A stretch of DNA of 64,000 nucleotides, from contig NZ_JAPNLM010000001.1 in NCBI RefSeq assembly GCF_026627255.1, positions 1 through 64,000 of the forward strand. Direction: 5' to 3'. Of the stretch, positions 10,573-19,478 are shown piece by piece. This stretch comes from Streptomyces antarcticus (GTDB lineage Bacteria; Actinomycetota; Actinomycetes; Streptomycetales; Streptomycetaceae). Numbering within the stretch: the first letter of the stretch is position 1; every line of letters starts with the position of its first letter. The notes beneath the pieces were generated by a model that saw only the letters and a program-made list of their open reading frames with translations, was not told the origin of the DNA and searched no databases. A program made the position numbers and the translations under genes.

Positions 10573-10860
10573 TTACTTGGCGCCGGCCGCACCGCGGCGG
10601 ATGCCGAGGCGCTCGACCAGGGCGCGGAAGCGCTGGATGTCCTTCTTGGCCAGGTACTGCAGCAGACGGCGGCGCTGGCCGACCAGGATCAGCAGACCAC
10701 GACGGGAGTGGTGGTCGTGCTTGTGCGTCTTGAGGTGCTCGGTCAGGTCCGAGATGCGGCGCGAGAGCATCGCGACCTGGACCTCGGGGGAGCCGGTGTC
10801 GCCCTCCTTGGCACCGAACTCGGTGATGATCTGCTTCTTCGTAGCGGCGTCGAGCGGCAC
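10573..10860 (-). CDS. rpsO: 30S ribosomal protein S15
   Basis: S15 binds the central domain of 16S rRNA early in 30S assembly and contacts the large subunit. The protein has 95 residues with the signature [17 protein letters not shown] and the conserved HHSRRGLL segment. The GTG at 10860 has GAGGAG at ideal spacing; the longer open frame upstream is promoter DNA. It stands upstream of pnp in the order conserved in many bacteria. Confidence 0.97.
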   Translation of the reverse strand: MPLDAATKKQIITEFGAKEGDTGSPEVQVAMLSRRISDLTEHLKTHKHDHHSRRGLLILVGQRRRLLQYLAKKDIQRFRALVERLGIRRGAAGAK

Positions 10861-11042
10861 GCGTACTCCTCGTGATAGGTCTTCGTTGCCACCGAGTGCC
10901 CCAGGTCTGAATCTCTGGGGAGCTTCCGTAACTCGGGAGGCGGGGTCCGCTGAGCGCAGTCCACAGATCCTCGTGAAGGGTCCGGGGGACGCGTACACAA
11001 ACGGCCGTCACACAGCGTACCAGGCTGCCGCATCCCGCCGTC

Positions 11043-12527
11043 TCAGCTGGTGAGCGACCGGACGCGGGAGTAGACGTCGAGCACCGCGAGGGCCAGGGGC
11101 ACCAGGCTGAGCAGGACCGCGGCCTCGGTGAGGTCGAGGAGCCGCCCCCAGAAGGGTGACAGACCCTTGCGGGGAATGACCAGCGCGATTCCGGCGAGGA
11201 GGGCCGCGCCCGCGATCACGGCGGCGGAGAGCCAGAGGGTACGGACGGTGAGGTCGGCGGCGAGGAGGGTCGGCGGGTTCAGGGCCAGGCCCAGGACGAG
11301 CAGCGCGGTGGCGGCGAGGCCCGCGGTCAGGGCGCAGACCACCTGGGAGGTGTAGCGGAAGAGGCGGGCGCGCAGCAGCATGGCCAGGCCGGTGGCCAGC
11401 GCGAGCAGGCGGCCCCAGGTGTTGTCGGAGAAGCCGAGCACGGCGGCCGCGCCGACGGCGACGGCGGCGCAGCCCGCGACCAGGCCGAGCAGCATCTCGT
11501 GGCCGCGGCGGGCCTGCGCGGCGATCTGCTCGGCGTCAAGGGAGGCGCCCTGGTCGTGGTCGGAGCCGGGCTGGTCACCGTACGGGTCGGTCTCGTGGCG
11601 GTCCGGGGTGTCGCTGTACTCGACGTACTCGGCGGCGCTCCGCGGGGCGGCGTAGCCGATCGGCAGCCGGGCGAAGCGGGCGGAGAGGCCGGGGAGGAAG
11701 GCGACGAGCCCGATGGCCGCGGGTGCGCAGACGGCGGCGGTGGAGGTGGCGGAGGCCTCGGCGGCGATGGCCGCGAAGGTGGCGAGGGTTCCGGTGGCGG
11801 CGACGAAGGTGGCCGCGACGAAGGGGGCGTCGCCGCTGGGGGTGAGCGCGACCAGGGCGACGGAGGCGATCAGGACGCAGGCGCAGCCCAGGAGGAACTG
11901 GAGCCGGCCGGGGCCCTGGCCGGCGGCGGGGGCGATGATGCCGGAGCCGGCGATCAGCAGGTGCGGGAGGGCGGCGAGGCCGAGGGCGACGGCGGAGCCG
12001 CGGTCGCGGTAGACCCGGGCGCGGACGCCGGCCACGGCGGTGAGCAGGACGCCCGTGGAGCCGGCGATGACGCCGGGCAGGCCGTGCATGTCGTGGCGGA
12101 CGGGGTCGGCGTACCAGAGGACGAAGCCGAGCACGGTGAAGAGGAGCGCGGCGCCGGCCAGGCCCGCGCCGCGGAGCATGTCGTCGCTCCAGCGGTGCCG
12201 GTCGCGGACGACGGCGGAGGCCACGGCGTCGGAGACGTCGTCGAAGACGGCGGGCGGCAGGGAGTCGGCGAAGGGGCGCAGGCTCAGCACCTCGCCGTCG
12301 AGGACCTGCTGGGCGGCGAGCGTGCGGGCGCCGTCGAGGACGGTGCCGGAGCGGCGGACCAGGTGGAAGCCGGTGGGGGCGCCGACGGGCTGCGTCTGGC
12401 CGGTGAGGCGCAGCAGTTCGGGATAGACGTCGGCGACGGCGATGTCCTCGGGGAGGGCGACGTCGATCCGGCTGTCGGGGGCCACGACGGTGACCCTGCA
12501 GAAGCCCGTCGTTGCGGCCGTACTCAC
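11043..12527 (-). CDS. eccD: ESX type VII secretion membrane protein EccD
   Basis: EccD forms the inner-membrane channel vestibule of the ESX secretion machine. The protein has 494 residues: an N-terminal ubiquitin-like domain (about residues 8-90, CRVTVVAPDSRIDVALPED), then about eleven hydrophobic helices, interrupted by an acidic linker around residues 325-365. The GTG at 12527 has GGGGG upstream and matches the family start; the open frame extends to 12647, but that part is the eccC promoter region. It diverges from eccC with about 220 bp between them, and these two genes open the ESX locus. Confidence 0.92.
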   Translation of the reverse strand: MSTAATTGFCRVTVVAPDSRIDVALPEDIAVADVYPELLRLTGQTQPVGAPTGFHLVRRSGTVLDGARTLAAQQVLDGEVLSLRPFADSLPPAVFDDVSDAVASAVVRDRHRWSDDMLRGAGLAGAALLFTVLGFVLWYADPVRHDMHGLPGVIAGSTGVLLTAVAGVRARVYRDRGSAVALGLAALPHLLIAGSGIIAPAAGQGPGRLQFLLGCACVLIASVALVALTPSGDAPFVAATFVAATGTLATFAAIAAEASATSTAAVCAPAAIGLVAFLPGLSARFARLPIGYAAPRSAAEYVEYSDTPDRHETDPYGDQPGSDHDQGASLDAEQIAAQARRGHEMLLGLVAGCAAVAVGAAAVLGFSDNTWGRLLALATGLAMLLRARLFRYTSQVVCALTAGLAATALLVLGLALNPPTLLAADLTVRTLWLSAAVIAGAALLAGIALVIPRKGLSPFWGRLLDLTEAAVLLSLVPLALAVLDVYSRVRSLTS

Positions 12528-12747
12528 CTGTGTGACCCCCTGGTTGGCGCCCGCGCCGCGGTCGATTCGCGGTTGCGCATGCTGCGCGCGCCACCCTACC
12601 GGGCGTACGGCGGACTGTCGGCAAGTAGGATCACCACCCCCGGCCACCGCCGGGAGATGACCCCGGGCGGAGGAGCCCCCCGAACGCCCGGGACTTGGGG
12701 GGCGCCGGCAGCGACGTCCCGCCCGTTTTCAAGGGATTGATGCCCCG

Positions 12748-15700
12748 GTGAGCCAGATCGTCGTCAAACGCCCGCCACGGTCCCTGCCGGCCGAAGTGCC
12801 GTCGGAGGAGCTGCGGCTGGAGGCTCCGCCCGAGCTCCCGCGGGGGCAGCAGGAGGGCATGATGATGCAGCTCCTGCCGATGCTCGGCATGGGCTCCTCC
12901 GCGGTGTTCTTCTTCATGCCGGGCGCGATGCCCATGATGCGGATCATGGGCGCGCTGATGCTGGTGTCGACGCTCGCGATGGTGATCGCGCAGGTCCTGC
13001 GCTTCCGCAGGGGTACGCAGGGGCAAATGGCGGACGTGCGCCGGGACTACCTCAAGTACCTGTCGCAGACGCGCCGTCAGGTACGGCGGACCGCGCGGGC
13101 GCAGCGCGACGCGCAGCTGTACCTGCACCCGGCGCCGGAGCAGTTGTGGTCGGTGGTGGCCGAGGGTTCGCGGCTGTGGGAGCGGCGGGTCGGCGACCCG
13201 GACTTCGGGCAGGCCCGGCTGGGGCTGGGCGCGCAGCGGCTGTCCACGCCGCTGGTGGCGCCGGACACGGCGCCGGTCGACGAGCTGGAGCCACTGGCGG
13301 CTGGTGCGATGCAGCGCTTCCTGAGGGTGCACTCCTCGCTGGACGGGCTGCCGGTGGCGGTGTCGATCCGGGCGTTCTACCACGTGACGGTGTCCGGGGA
13401 GCCGGAGTCGGCGCGGGGCACGGCGCGCACGCTGGTGGCGCAGCTGGCGACGCTGCACTCCCCCGAGGACCTGATGGTGGCGGTGGTGGCGGCGCCGGGG
13501 GCGGTGGCGGCGTGGGACTGGACGAAGTGGCTGCCGCACGCGCAGGTGCCGGGGCAGGTCGACGGGGCCGGTACGAAGCGGCTGTTCGGCGACGACCTGA
13601 GCGAGGTCGAGGGGCTGCTGGGCCCCCGGCTGGAGGGGCGGCCGCGGTTCAGCCGGGAGGTGTCGCCCGTACTGGACCAGCCGCACCTGGTGCTGGTGCT
13701 GGACGGCGGGTCGGTGCCGCCGGACTCGGTGTTCGCGGCGGCCGAGGGGCTGCAGGGCGTCACCATCGTCGAGGTGGTCGCGGGCGAGCTGGACGAGCCG
13801 CGGGGCGGGCTGTCGGTCGTGGTGCGGCCGGGGCGGCTGCGTCTGGAGTCGGGCGCGGGGGTGGCGTACGAGGGTGTTCCGGACACCCTGTCGCTGCCGG
13901 CGGCGGAGGCCCTCGGCCGGCAGCTGGCGCCGCTGCGCACGGGCGGCGGGGACGATGACGAGCCGCTGCTGGCGAACCTGGACTTCACGGACCTGCTGAA
14001 CCTGGGCGACGCGGCCGCGGTGGACGTGGCGCGGACCTGGCGGCCGCGGTCGGCGGGTGAGCGGCTGCGGGTGCCGATCGGGGTAGGCGAGGACGGCGGT
14101 CCGGTCATGCTGGACCTGAAGGAGGCCGCCCAGGAGGGCATGGGCCCGCACGGCCTGTGCGTGGGCGCGACCGGTTCGGGCAAGTCGGAGCTGCTGCGCA
14201 CGCTGGTGCTGGGGCTGGCGGTCACGCACACCTCGGAGACGCTGAACTTCGTCCTCGCCGACTTCAAGGGCGGTGCGACCTTCACCGGGATGGGGCAGAT
14301 GCCGCACGTGGCGGCGGTCATCACCAACCTGGCGGACGACCTGACGCTCGTGGACCGCATGGGCGACTCGATCCGCGGCGAACTCCAGCGCCGGCAGGAG
14401 CTGCTGCGTTCGGCGGGCAACTACGCCAACATCCACGACTACGAGAAGGCCCGCGCGGCCGGCGCCCCGCTGGAGCCGCTGGCTTCGCTGGTGCTGGTCA
14501 TCGACGAGTTCAGCGAGCTGCTGACGGCGAAGCCGGACTTCATCGACATGTTCATCCAGATCGGCCGGATCGGCCGTTCGCTGGGCGTGCACCTGCTGCT
14601 GGCCTCGCAGCGCCTGGAGGAGGGCAAGCTGCGCGGGCTGGACACGTACCTGTCGTACCGGATCGGTCTGCGGACCTTCTCGGCGGCGGAGTCGCGGACC
14701 GCGATCGGCGTGCCGGACGCCTACCACCTGCCGTCGGTGCCCGGTTCGGGCTATCTGAAGTTCGGTACGGACGAGATGACGCGCTTCAAGGCGGCGTACG
14801 TCTCGGGCACCTACCGCTCGGGCGGCCCGGACCTGTCGGTGGGGCTGTTCCCGGTGGAGCGGCGGCCCGCCCTGTTCACGGCGGTGCCGGTGCCGGTGGT
14901 GTACGCGGCGCCGGACCCGGCGTACCTGGCGGCGCAGTCCTCCCGGGGTGACGACGCGCTGGCCGACACGGTGCTGGACGTGATCGTGGGCCGGCTGGAG
15001 GGGCAGGGCGTGCCGGCGCACCAGGTGTGGCTGCCGCCGCTGGACCAGGCGCCGCCGCTGGACCAGCTGCTGCCGGCGCTGGCCCCGAGCGCGGAGCGCG
15101 GGCTGCACGCGGAGGGGTACACGCGGCCGGGGGGGCTGGTGGTGCCGCTCGGCCTGATCGACAAGCCGTTCGAGCAGCGGCGCGAGGTGCTGTACCGGGA
15201 CTTCTCCGGTGCGGCGGGCCACATGATGGTGGTCGGCGGTCCGCAGTCGGGCAAGTCGACGCTGATGCGCACGCTGATCTCCTCGTTCGCGCTGACGCAC
15301 ACCCCGCGCGAGGTGCAGTTCTACGGGCTGGACTTCGGCGGCGGCAGCCTGTCGTCGGTGGCGGAGCTGCCGCACGTGGGCGGCATCGCCTCGCGTCTGG
15401 ACCCGGAGCGGGTGCGGCGCACGGTCGCGGAGGTCGGGGGCATCCTCAACCGCCGCGAGGAGTTCTTCCGCTCGAACAACATCGACTCGATCGGCACCTA
15501 CCGGCGCCGCCGGGCCGCGGGCGACCTGCCCGGCGAGCCGTGGGGCGACGTGTTCCTGGTCGTCGACGGCTGGGGCAACTTCCGCGGTGAGTACGACGGT
15601 CTGGAGCAGGTCGTCACGGACATCGCGTCCCGCGGCCTGGGCTACGGCATCCACGTGGTGATCACGGCGGCCCGGTACATGGAGGTGCGGGCCGCGCTGA

Positions 15701-16701
15701 AGGACCAGATGCTCAGCCGGCTGGAGCTGCGGCTCGGCGACGTCATGGACTCCGAGTTCGACCGCAAGGTCGCGGCGAACGTCCCGGCGGGAATGCCGGG
15801 GCGCGGTCAGGTGGCGGAGAAGCTGCACTTCCTGGGCGCGCTGCCGCGGATCGACGGCTCCCACGAGTCGGGGGACCTCTCGGAGGCCACGGCCGCCTTC
15901 GTGGACGCGGTGAAGCGAAACTGGGCGGGCCAGGCGGCTCCGGGCGTCCGGCTGCTGCCGCGCCTGCTCCACTTCGACCAGCTGCCCAAGGGCGGCGGGC
16001 ATGCCGGCCGAGGGATCGCGATCGGCATCGACGAGACCGAACTGGAGCCGGTGTTCGTCGACTTCGAGTCCGATCCGTTCCTGCTGGTCTTCGGCGAGAG
16101 CGAGTCGGGCAAGACGAACCTGCTGCGGCTCATCGCCCGGCAGATCGCCGAGCGCTACACGCCCGACCAGGCCCGCCTGGTCGTGGGCGACTACCGGCGG
16201 AGCCTGCTCGGGGCGCTGCCGGAGGAGCACCTGCTCGAGTACGCGCCGATGGCGAGCTCGCTGCAGATGCACATGGAGGCGCTGGGCGGGGTGTTCTCGC
16301 GCCGGCAGCCGCCGACGGACGTCACCCCGCAGCAGCTGCGCGACCGCAGCTGGTGGACCGGTCCGGACGTCTTCATCATCATCGACGACTTCGACCTGGT
16401 GGCGACGAGCCAGGGCAATCCGCTGGCTCCGCTGGTGGAGTTCCTGCCCTTCGCCCGGGACACGGGCGTCCGCTTCGTGATCGCCCGCAACTCGGCGGGC
16501 GCCTCGCGCTCGATGTACGAGCCGTTCATGCAGCGGATCAAGGAGCTGGGCGCGCAGGGCGTCGTCCTGTCGGGCGACCCGTCCGAGGGCGACCTCGTGG
16601 GCAACGTGCGGCCGCGGCCGATGCCGCCGGGCCGCGCCTACTTCGCCTCGCGGCGGCGGGGCACGTCGCTGGTGCAGCTCGGGCGGATGCCCGGGATGTG
16701 A
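12748..16701 (+). CDS. eccC: ESX type VII secretion ATPase EccC (fused EccCa-EccCb)
   Basis: EccC is the motor ATPase that recognises WXG100 substrates and drives export. The 1317-residue protein has an N-terminal membrane anchor (two helices at about 40-86), then three FtsK/SpoIIIE-type ATPase domains with Walker A motifs GATGSGKSE (about residue 473), GGPQSGKST (about 831) and GESESGKTN (about 1116). The Walker B of the first domain is VLVIDEFSEL. In several mycobacterial ESX systems this protein is split in two; here it is one chain. The GTG at 12748 was chosen because the nearby ATG is in another frame with an early stop. It is followed by a DUF397 gene. Confidence 0.95.
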   Translation: MSQIVVKRPPRSLPAEVPSEELRLEAPPELPRGQQEGMMMQLLPMLGMGSSAVFFFMPGAMPMMRIMGALMLVSTLAMVIAQVLRFRRGTQGQMADVRRDYLKYLSQTRRQVRRTARAQRDAQLYLHPAPEQLWSVVAEGSRLWERRVGDPDFGQARLGLGAQRLSTPLVAPDTAPVDELEPLAAGAMQRFLRVHSSLDGLPVAVSIRAFYHVTVSGEPESARGTARTLVAQLATLHSPEDLMVAVVAAPGAVAAWDWTKWLPHAQVPGQVDGAGTKRLFGDDLSEVEGLLGPRLEGRPRFSREVSPVLDQPHLVLVLDGGSVPPDSVFAAAEGLQGVTIVEVVAGELDEPRGGLSVVVRPGRLRLESGAGVAYEGVPDTLSLPAAEALGRQLAPLRTGGGDDDEPLLANLDFTDLLNLGDAAAVDVARTWRPRSAGERLRVPIGVGEDGGPVMLDLKEAAQEGMGPHGLCVGATGSGKSELLRTLVLGLAVTHTSETLNFVLADFKGGATFTGMGQMPHVAAVITNLADDLTLVDRMGDSIRGELQRRQELLRSAGNYANIHDYEKARAAGAPLEPLASLVLVIDEFSELLTAKPDFIDMFIQIGRIGRSLGVHLLLASQRLEEGKLRGLDTYLSYRIGLRTFSAAESRTAIGVPDAYHLPSVPGSGYLKFGTDEMTRFKAAYVSGTYRSGGPDLSVGLFPVERRPALFTAVPVPVVYAAPDPAYLAAQSSRGDDALADTVLDVIVGRLEGQGVPAHQVWLPPLDQAPPLDQLLPALAPSAERGLHAEGYTRPGGLVVPLGLIDKPFEQRREVLYRDFSGAAGHMMVVGGPQSGKSTLMRTLISSFALTHTPREVQFYGLDFGGGSLSSVAELPHVGGIASRLDPERVRRTVAEVGGILNRREEFFRSNNIDSIGTYRRRRAAGDLPGEPWGDVFLVVDGWGNFRGEYDGLEQVVTDIASRGLGYGIHVVITAARYMEVRAALKDQMLSRLELRLGDVMDSEFDRKVAANVPAGMPGRGQVAEKLHFLGALPRIDGSHESGDLSEATAAFVDAVKRNWAGQAAPGVRLLPRLLHFDQLPKGGGHAGRGIAIGIDETELEPVFVDFESDPFLLVFGESESGKTNLLRLIARQIAERYTPDQARLVVGDYRRSLLGALPEEHLLEYAPMASSLQMHMEALGGVFSRRQPPTDVTPQQLRDRSWWTGPDVFIIIDDFDLVATSQGNPLAPLVEFLPFARDTGVRFVIARNSAGASRSMYEPFMQRIKELGAQGVVLSGDPSEGDLVGNVRPRPMPPGRAYFASRRRGTSLVQLGRMPGM

Positions 16702-16790
16702 GCTCCCGATCACGGGGAAAGACGCGCCGCTGGTCGCCCTGGCACCGATAATCGTCGGTGAAGACCGCTCCACCGACGGAAGGGCCGCAC

Positions 16791-17036
16791 ATGGGCACCC
16801 AGCAGGAGAAGGACGAGCTGTACGCGCTCGACATCAGCGGCGTCGAGTGGGAGGGCCCGCCCGGGACCAGCCCCGACGAGGAGCGCGTCGAGATCGCCCG
16901 GCTGCCCGAGGGTGCGGTGGCGATGCGCTCCTCCCTGGACCGCGAGACGGTGCTGCGCTACACCGCGGCCGAGTGGGAGGCGTTCGTACTGGGCGCCAGG
17001 GACGGGGAGTTCGACCTGGAGCGGCACCGGCCGTGA
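16791..17036 (+). CDS. DUF397 protein
   Basis: This 81-residue protein has the DUF397 pattern, ending in LRYTAAEWEAFVLGARDGEFD. DUF397 genes usually sit next to a helix-turn-helix (XRE/WhiJ-like) regulator and may modulate it. No such partner is present, and this copy lies between eccC and the WXG100 genes. The ATG at 16791 has GGAAGG 7 nt upstream. Its role in secretion is not known; its position suggests cotranscription with eccC. Confidence 0.85.
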   Translation: MGTQQEKDELYALDISGVEWEGPPGTSPDEERVEIARLPEGAVAMRSSLDRETVLRYTAAEWEAFVLGARDGEFDLERHRP

Positions 17037-17039
17037 GCG

Positions 17040-17106
17040 GCCGGCGCCGCGTGCGGCGCCGGCGGACGCCGAAGGGGCGCGCCCGGTGCGGGCGCGCCCC
17101 TTCGGC
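17040..17106. terminator. Tandem bidirectional terminator hairpins
   Basis: Two perfect stems stand side by side: 11 bp at 17040-17063 and 17 bp with a 5-nt loop at 17068-17106. They separate the rightward DUF397 gene from the leftward WXG100 genes, just after the stop codon of one and 36 nt after that of the other. Confidence 0.85.
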
Positions 17107-17142
17107 ACGTACGGACGTCGGCGCCGAGGCCCGGGGCGTGTT

Positions 17143-17451
17143 CTAGAAGGCCTCGGTGAACAGGCGCGAGGCCTTCTGGTCCGTGGAGCGGTAGTCGTCC
17201 TTGCCGCGCTCGATGAGCTGGGCGACCTGCTCGAGCGTGGTCTTCATGTGCTCGGCCTTGCCCTTGTACTTGCTCTGGAGCTGGATGTAGGCGGCGTGCG
17301 CCTCACCGTCCCAGGTGTCCGTGACGACCTTCAGGGCCTGGTCCATGGCGGCCAGGTCGTCGACGATCTTCTTGGAGACCGTGCGGATGCGGTTGGCCAT
17401 CTGCTGGACGCTCTCGTACTGGACCTTTGTGTGGCCGTCGGTGGCAGCCAT
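17143..17451 (-). CDS. WXG100 secreted protein (second of pair)
   Basis: WXG100 proteins form helical-hairpin dimers exported by ESX machines. The 102-residue protein has the turn motif WDG at about residues 47-49 (DTWDGEAHAAY) between two amphipathic helices. The ATG at 17451 was chosen over the one at 17457, because AAGGAG would abut the latter. It is downstream of another WXG100 gene with a 45-bp gap and is expected to pair with it. In S. coelicolor this pair is EsxA/EsxB, needed for normal sporulation; I leave the symbol empty because I cannot tell which is which. Confidence 0.92.
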   Translation of the reverse strand: MAATDGHTKVQYESVQQMANRIRTVSKKIVDDLAAMDQALKVVTDTWDGEAHAAYIQLQSKYKGKAEHMKTTLEQVAQLIERGKDDYRSTDQKASRLFTEAF

Positions 17452-17496
17452 GTTCATCTCCTTCGGGCTGGGCGGGCTGTTCGGTGGACGAAGCGG

Positions 17497-17829
17497 TCAG
17501 ATGCCGTTGAGGCCGGAGGTGTTGCCGCTGGCCTGGACGGCCTTGAACGCGGCGCGCACGTCGTCGTCCTGTGCGTTGCTCAGGTTCTTGGTCTGGGCGA
17601 CCGCGTTGTGCAGGATCCCCAGCAGCTGACGGATCTGGTCGTGGTCCTCGTTGACCACCGTCTGCGCGCTGATGAACCCCGAGGCACCCACACCGGTCCA
17701 GCCGGCGCTCACGGTGGCCAGGATGTCGGCCAGCTCGCGGGCCTGGGTGGTGACGGCATCGCCCGTTTCGGAGATCTTGTTCTTCGCCTGGACGACGGGA
17801 TCGTCCGCAAGTCCGAAAGTGTTGCTCAT
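17497..17829 (-). CDS. WXG100 secreted protein (first of pair)
   Basis: The 110-residue protein has a WTG turn (SAGWTGVGAS) at about residues 43-45 and helical flanks, the WXG100 fold. The ATG at 17829 (MSNTFGLADD) has GAGGAG 7 nt upstream; the upstream in-frame extension carries the ribosome site and is not coding. It is the promoter-proximal gene of the two-gene operon and is preceded by a clear promoter at 17979-18007. It is the likely partner and co-substrate of the gene at 17143. Confidence 0.92.
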   Translation of the reverse strand: MSNTFGLADDPVVQAKNKISETGDAVTTQARELADILATVSAGWTGVGASGFISAQTVVNEDHDQIRQLLGILHNAVAQTKNLSNAQDDDVRAAFKAVQASGNTSGLNGI

Positions 17830-17978
17830 CCGAAGCTCCTCACTTCTCAATTCGCCGGCAGAACCGGCGGATCGCGTGGCGGAGCGGACAGCCCCCGGCG
17901 CGGACTTCAGCCACGCACCCCGGACGTCCCCCTCCGCTTCACGCGCATCCCCCGATCACAGTCGTGAAGCCTGTTGTC

Positions 17979-18007
17979 ACTCTAGCCAGTTCATCGGACC
18001 TGCCCAA
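17979..18007 (-). promoter_or_regulatory. Promoter of the WXG100 operon
   Basis: On the minus strand, -35 TTGGGC and -10 TAGAGT are separated by exactly 17 nt, about 150 nt before the first WXG100 start codon. This is a good match to vegetative sigma (HrdB-type) promoters. Confidence 0.65.
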
Positions 18008-18043
18008 CACCGGTGGGCCGCTTACGTCGACGACCGTGACCGT

Positions 18044-19468
18044 TCACTGCAAACGGCCACGGCGGTTACGGGCCTCCCGGACGACCGTGGCCGTGCCCGC
18101 GATGACGGCGATGAGGACCGCCGCGATCCCGAGGGCGTACGTTCCGAGGCGCTCCTCGCGCTCCTGCGGGGTCTCGGCGAGCTGGAGCACCGCCGCCTCC
18201 GGGGCGACGGCCGGCGGCGGGCCGGGGTCCGGGACCGGGGCCTTCGGCGGCTCATGGTCCTGCCCGAGGGCGCGCACGGGGTCCACGACGCCCCAACCGA
18301 CGTAGTCGTCACGGCCGTTGACCGCGCGTTCGGCGGTGTTCTGGATCTGCCAGACGATCTGCTCGACGCTCCAGTCGGGGTGCTCGGCGCGCAGCAGGGC
18401 GGCGACGCCGGCGACGTACGGCGCGGAGAAGCTGGTGCCGTTGTCGATGCACTGGCCGAAGCCGGGGACGGTGGAGACCATGTCGACGCCGGGCGCGGCG
18501 ATGCCGATGAAGTCGCCGGGCTGGGAGAACGCGGCCCGCTCGTTGTTGCGGTCGGAGGAGGCCACCGCGAGGACGCCGGGGAAGGCCGCCGGGTAGGTCT
18601 TGCGCTTCTCACCGCTCATGCCGTCGTTGCCGGCCGAGGCGACCACGACGACCTTGGCGTCGATGGCCTTCTTGACCGCGGCGCCGAGGGCGGAGTCCGC
18701 CGAGAGCGGCGCGTCGGTGTCCTGCGAGATGTTGATCACCTGGGCGCCCTTGGCGACCGCGTGGTCGATCGCGGCGGCGAGGGAGGCCGCGTTGCCCTGG
18801 CCGCGCCCGTCGTTCTGCCGGATCGGGATGATCGTGGCCTCCGGGGCGAGGCCGACGAAGCCGGTGCCCGCCTGGGGGCGGGCGGCGATGAGCCCGGCGA
18901 CCTTCGTGCCGTGGCCGACGGTGTCGTTGGTGCCGTCGCCGGCGGATGCTCCGGCGGCGCCCTTGCCGTCGCCCGCGGGTGTGCCGTCGGCGCCCTTGAC
19001 CTCGACGAAGTCCCGGCCGGCACTGACGTCGATCGCGCCGCTGAGCTGGGGGTTCGCGCGGTCGACTCCGGTGTCGATGACCGCGACGCGGACGCTGACG
19101 CCCTTCGCGTCCTTGCCCTTGGTCTGCGCCCACAGCTCGTCCAGGAGCAGCCGCTGGAGGGCCCAGGGCCGGTCCTCGATCTGCTTCTTCATGGGGAAGG
19201 TGCACTCGCCGGCGCCATTGAGCCCGAGGGCGTACGGGTGCTGCGGCGCGGGCGCGCCAGGGGCGGGGGCCGCGGCCGCCGCCGTGCCGGACAGGACGAC
19301 GAGGCCGAGGGAGACGGCGAGGAGCGCGCACCGGGCCACGGGGGCCGCGAGCGGGCGGGACGACGCGGCGGGGGAGCTCGGCGGACGGGACATCCCGGTC
19401 GGCGGCATCACGGTTCGCGGCATGGGTGGTCGGGGCATCGGGGATCGGGGCATCGGCGGTAGGGGCAT
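18044..19468 (-). CDS. mycP: Type VII secretion-associated serine protease mycosin
   Basis: Mycosins are subtilisin-like proteases held in the membrane next to the ESX channel. The 474-residue protein has a signal segment at about 43-66, the catalytic triad Asp132 (VAVIDTGVD), His186 (GHGTKVAG) and Ser346 (GTSFSAP), the oxyanion Asn281 (SAGND), a Pro-rich linker, and a C-terminal membrane helix at about 445-465. The N-terminal 30 residues repeat MPRxP-like units, so an internal ATG could be used, but GAGGAA stands 7 nt before the first. It follows eccB by 10 nt. Confidence 0.93.
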   Translation of the reverse strand: MPLPPMPRSPMPRPPMPRTVMPPTGMSRPPSSPAASSRPLAAPVARCALLAVSLGLVVLSGTAAAAAPAPGAPAPQHPYALGLNGAGECTFPMKKQIEDRPWALQRLLLDELWAQTKGKDAKGVSVRVAVIDTGVDRANPQLSGAIDVSAGRDFVEVKGADGTPAGDGKGAAGASAGDGTNDTVGHGTKVAGLIAARPQAGTGFVGLAPEATIIPIRQNDGRGQGNAASLAAAIDHAVAKGAQVINISQDTDAPLSADSALGAAVKKAIDAKVVVVASAGNDGMSGEKRKTYPAAFPGVLAVASSDRNNERAAFSQPGDFIGIAAPGVDMVSTVPGFGQCIDNGTSFSAPYVAGVAALLRAEHPDWSVEQIVWQIQNTAERAVNGRDDYVGWGVVDPVRALGQDHEPPKAPVPDPGPPPAVAPEAAVLQLAETPQEREERLGTYALGIAAVLIAVIAGTATVVREARNRRGRLQ

Positions 19469-19478
19469 GGCGGCTTCC

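Noticed and set aside
12631..16773. 1380-residue frame antisense to eccC
   Set aside because: Arg/His/Gln-rich shadow frame; eccC has three Walker A motifs on the other strand.
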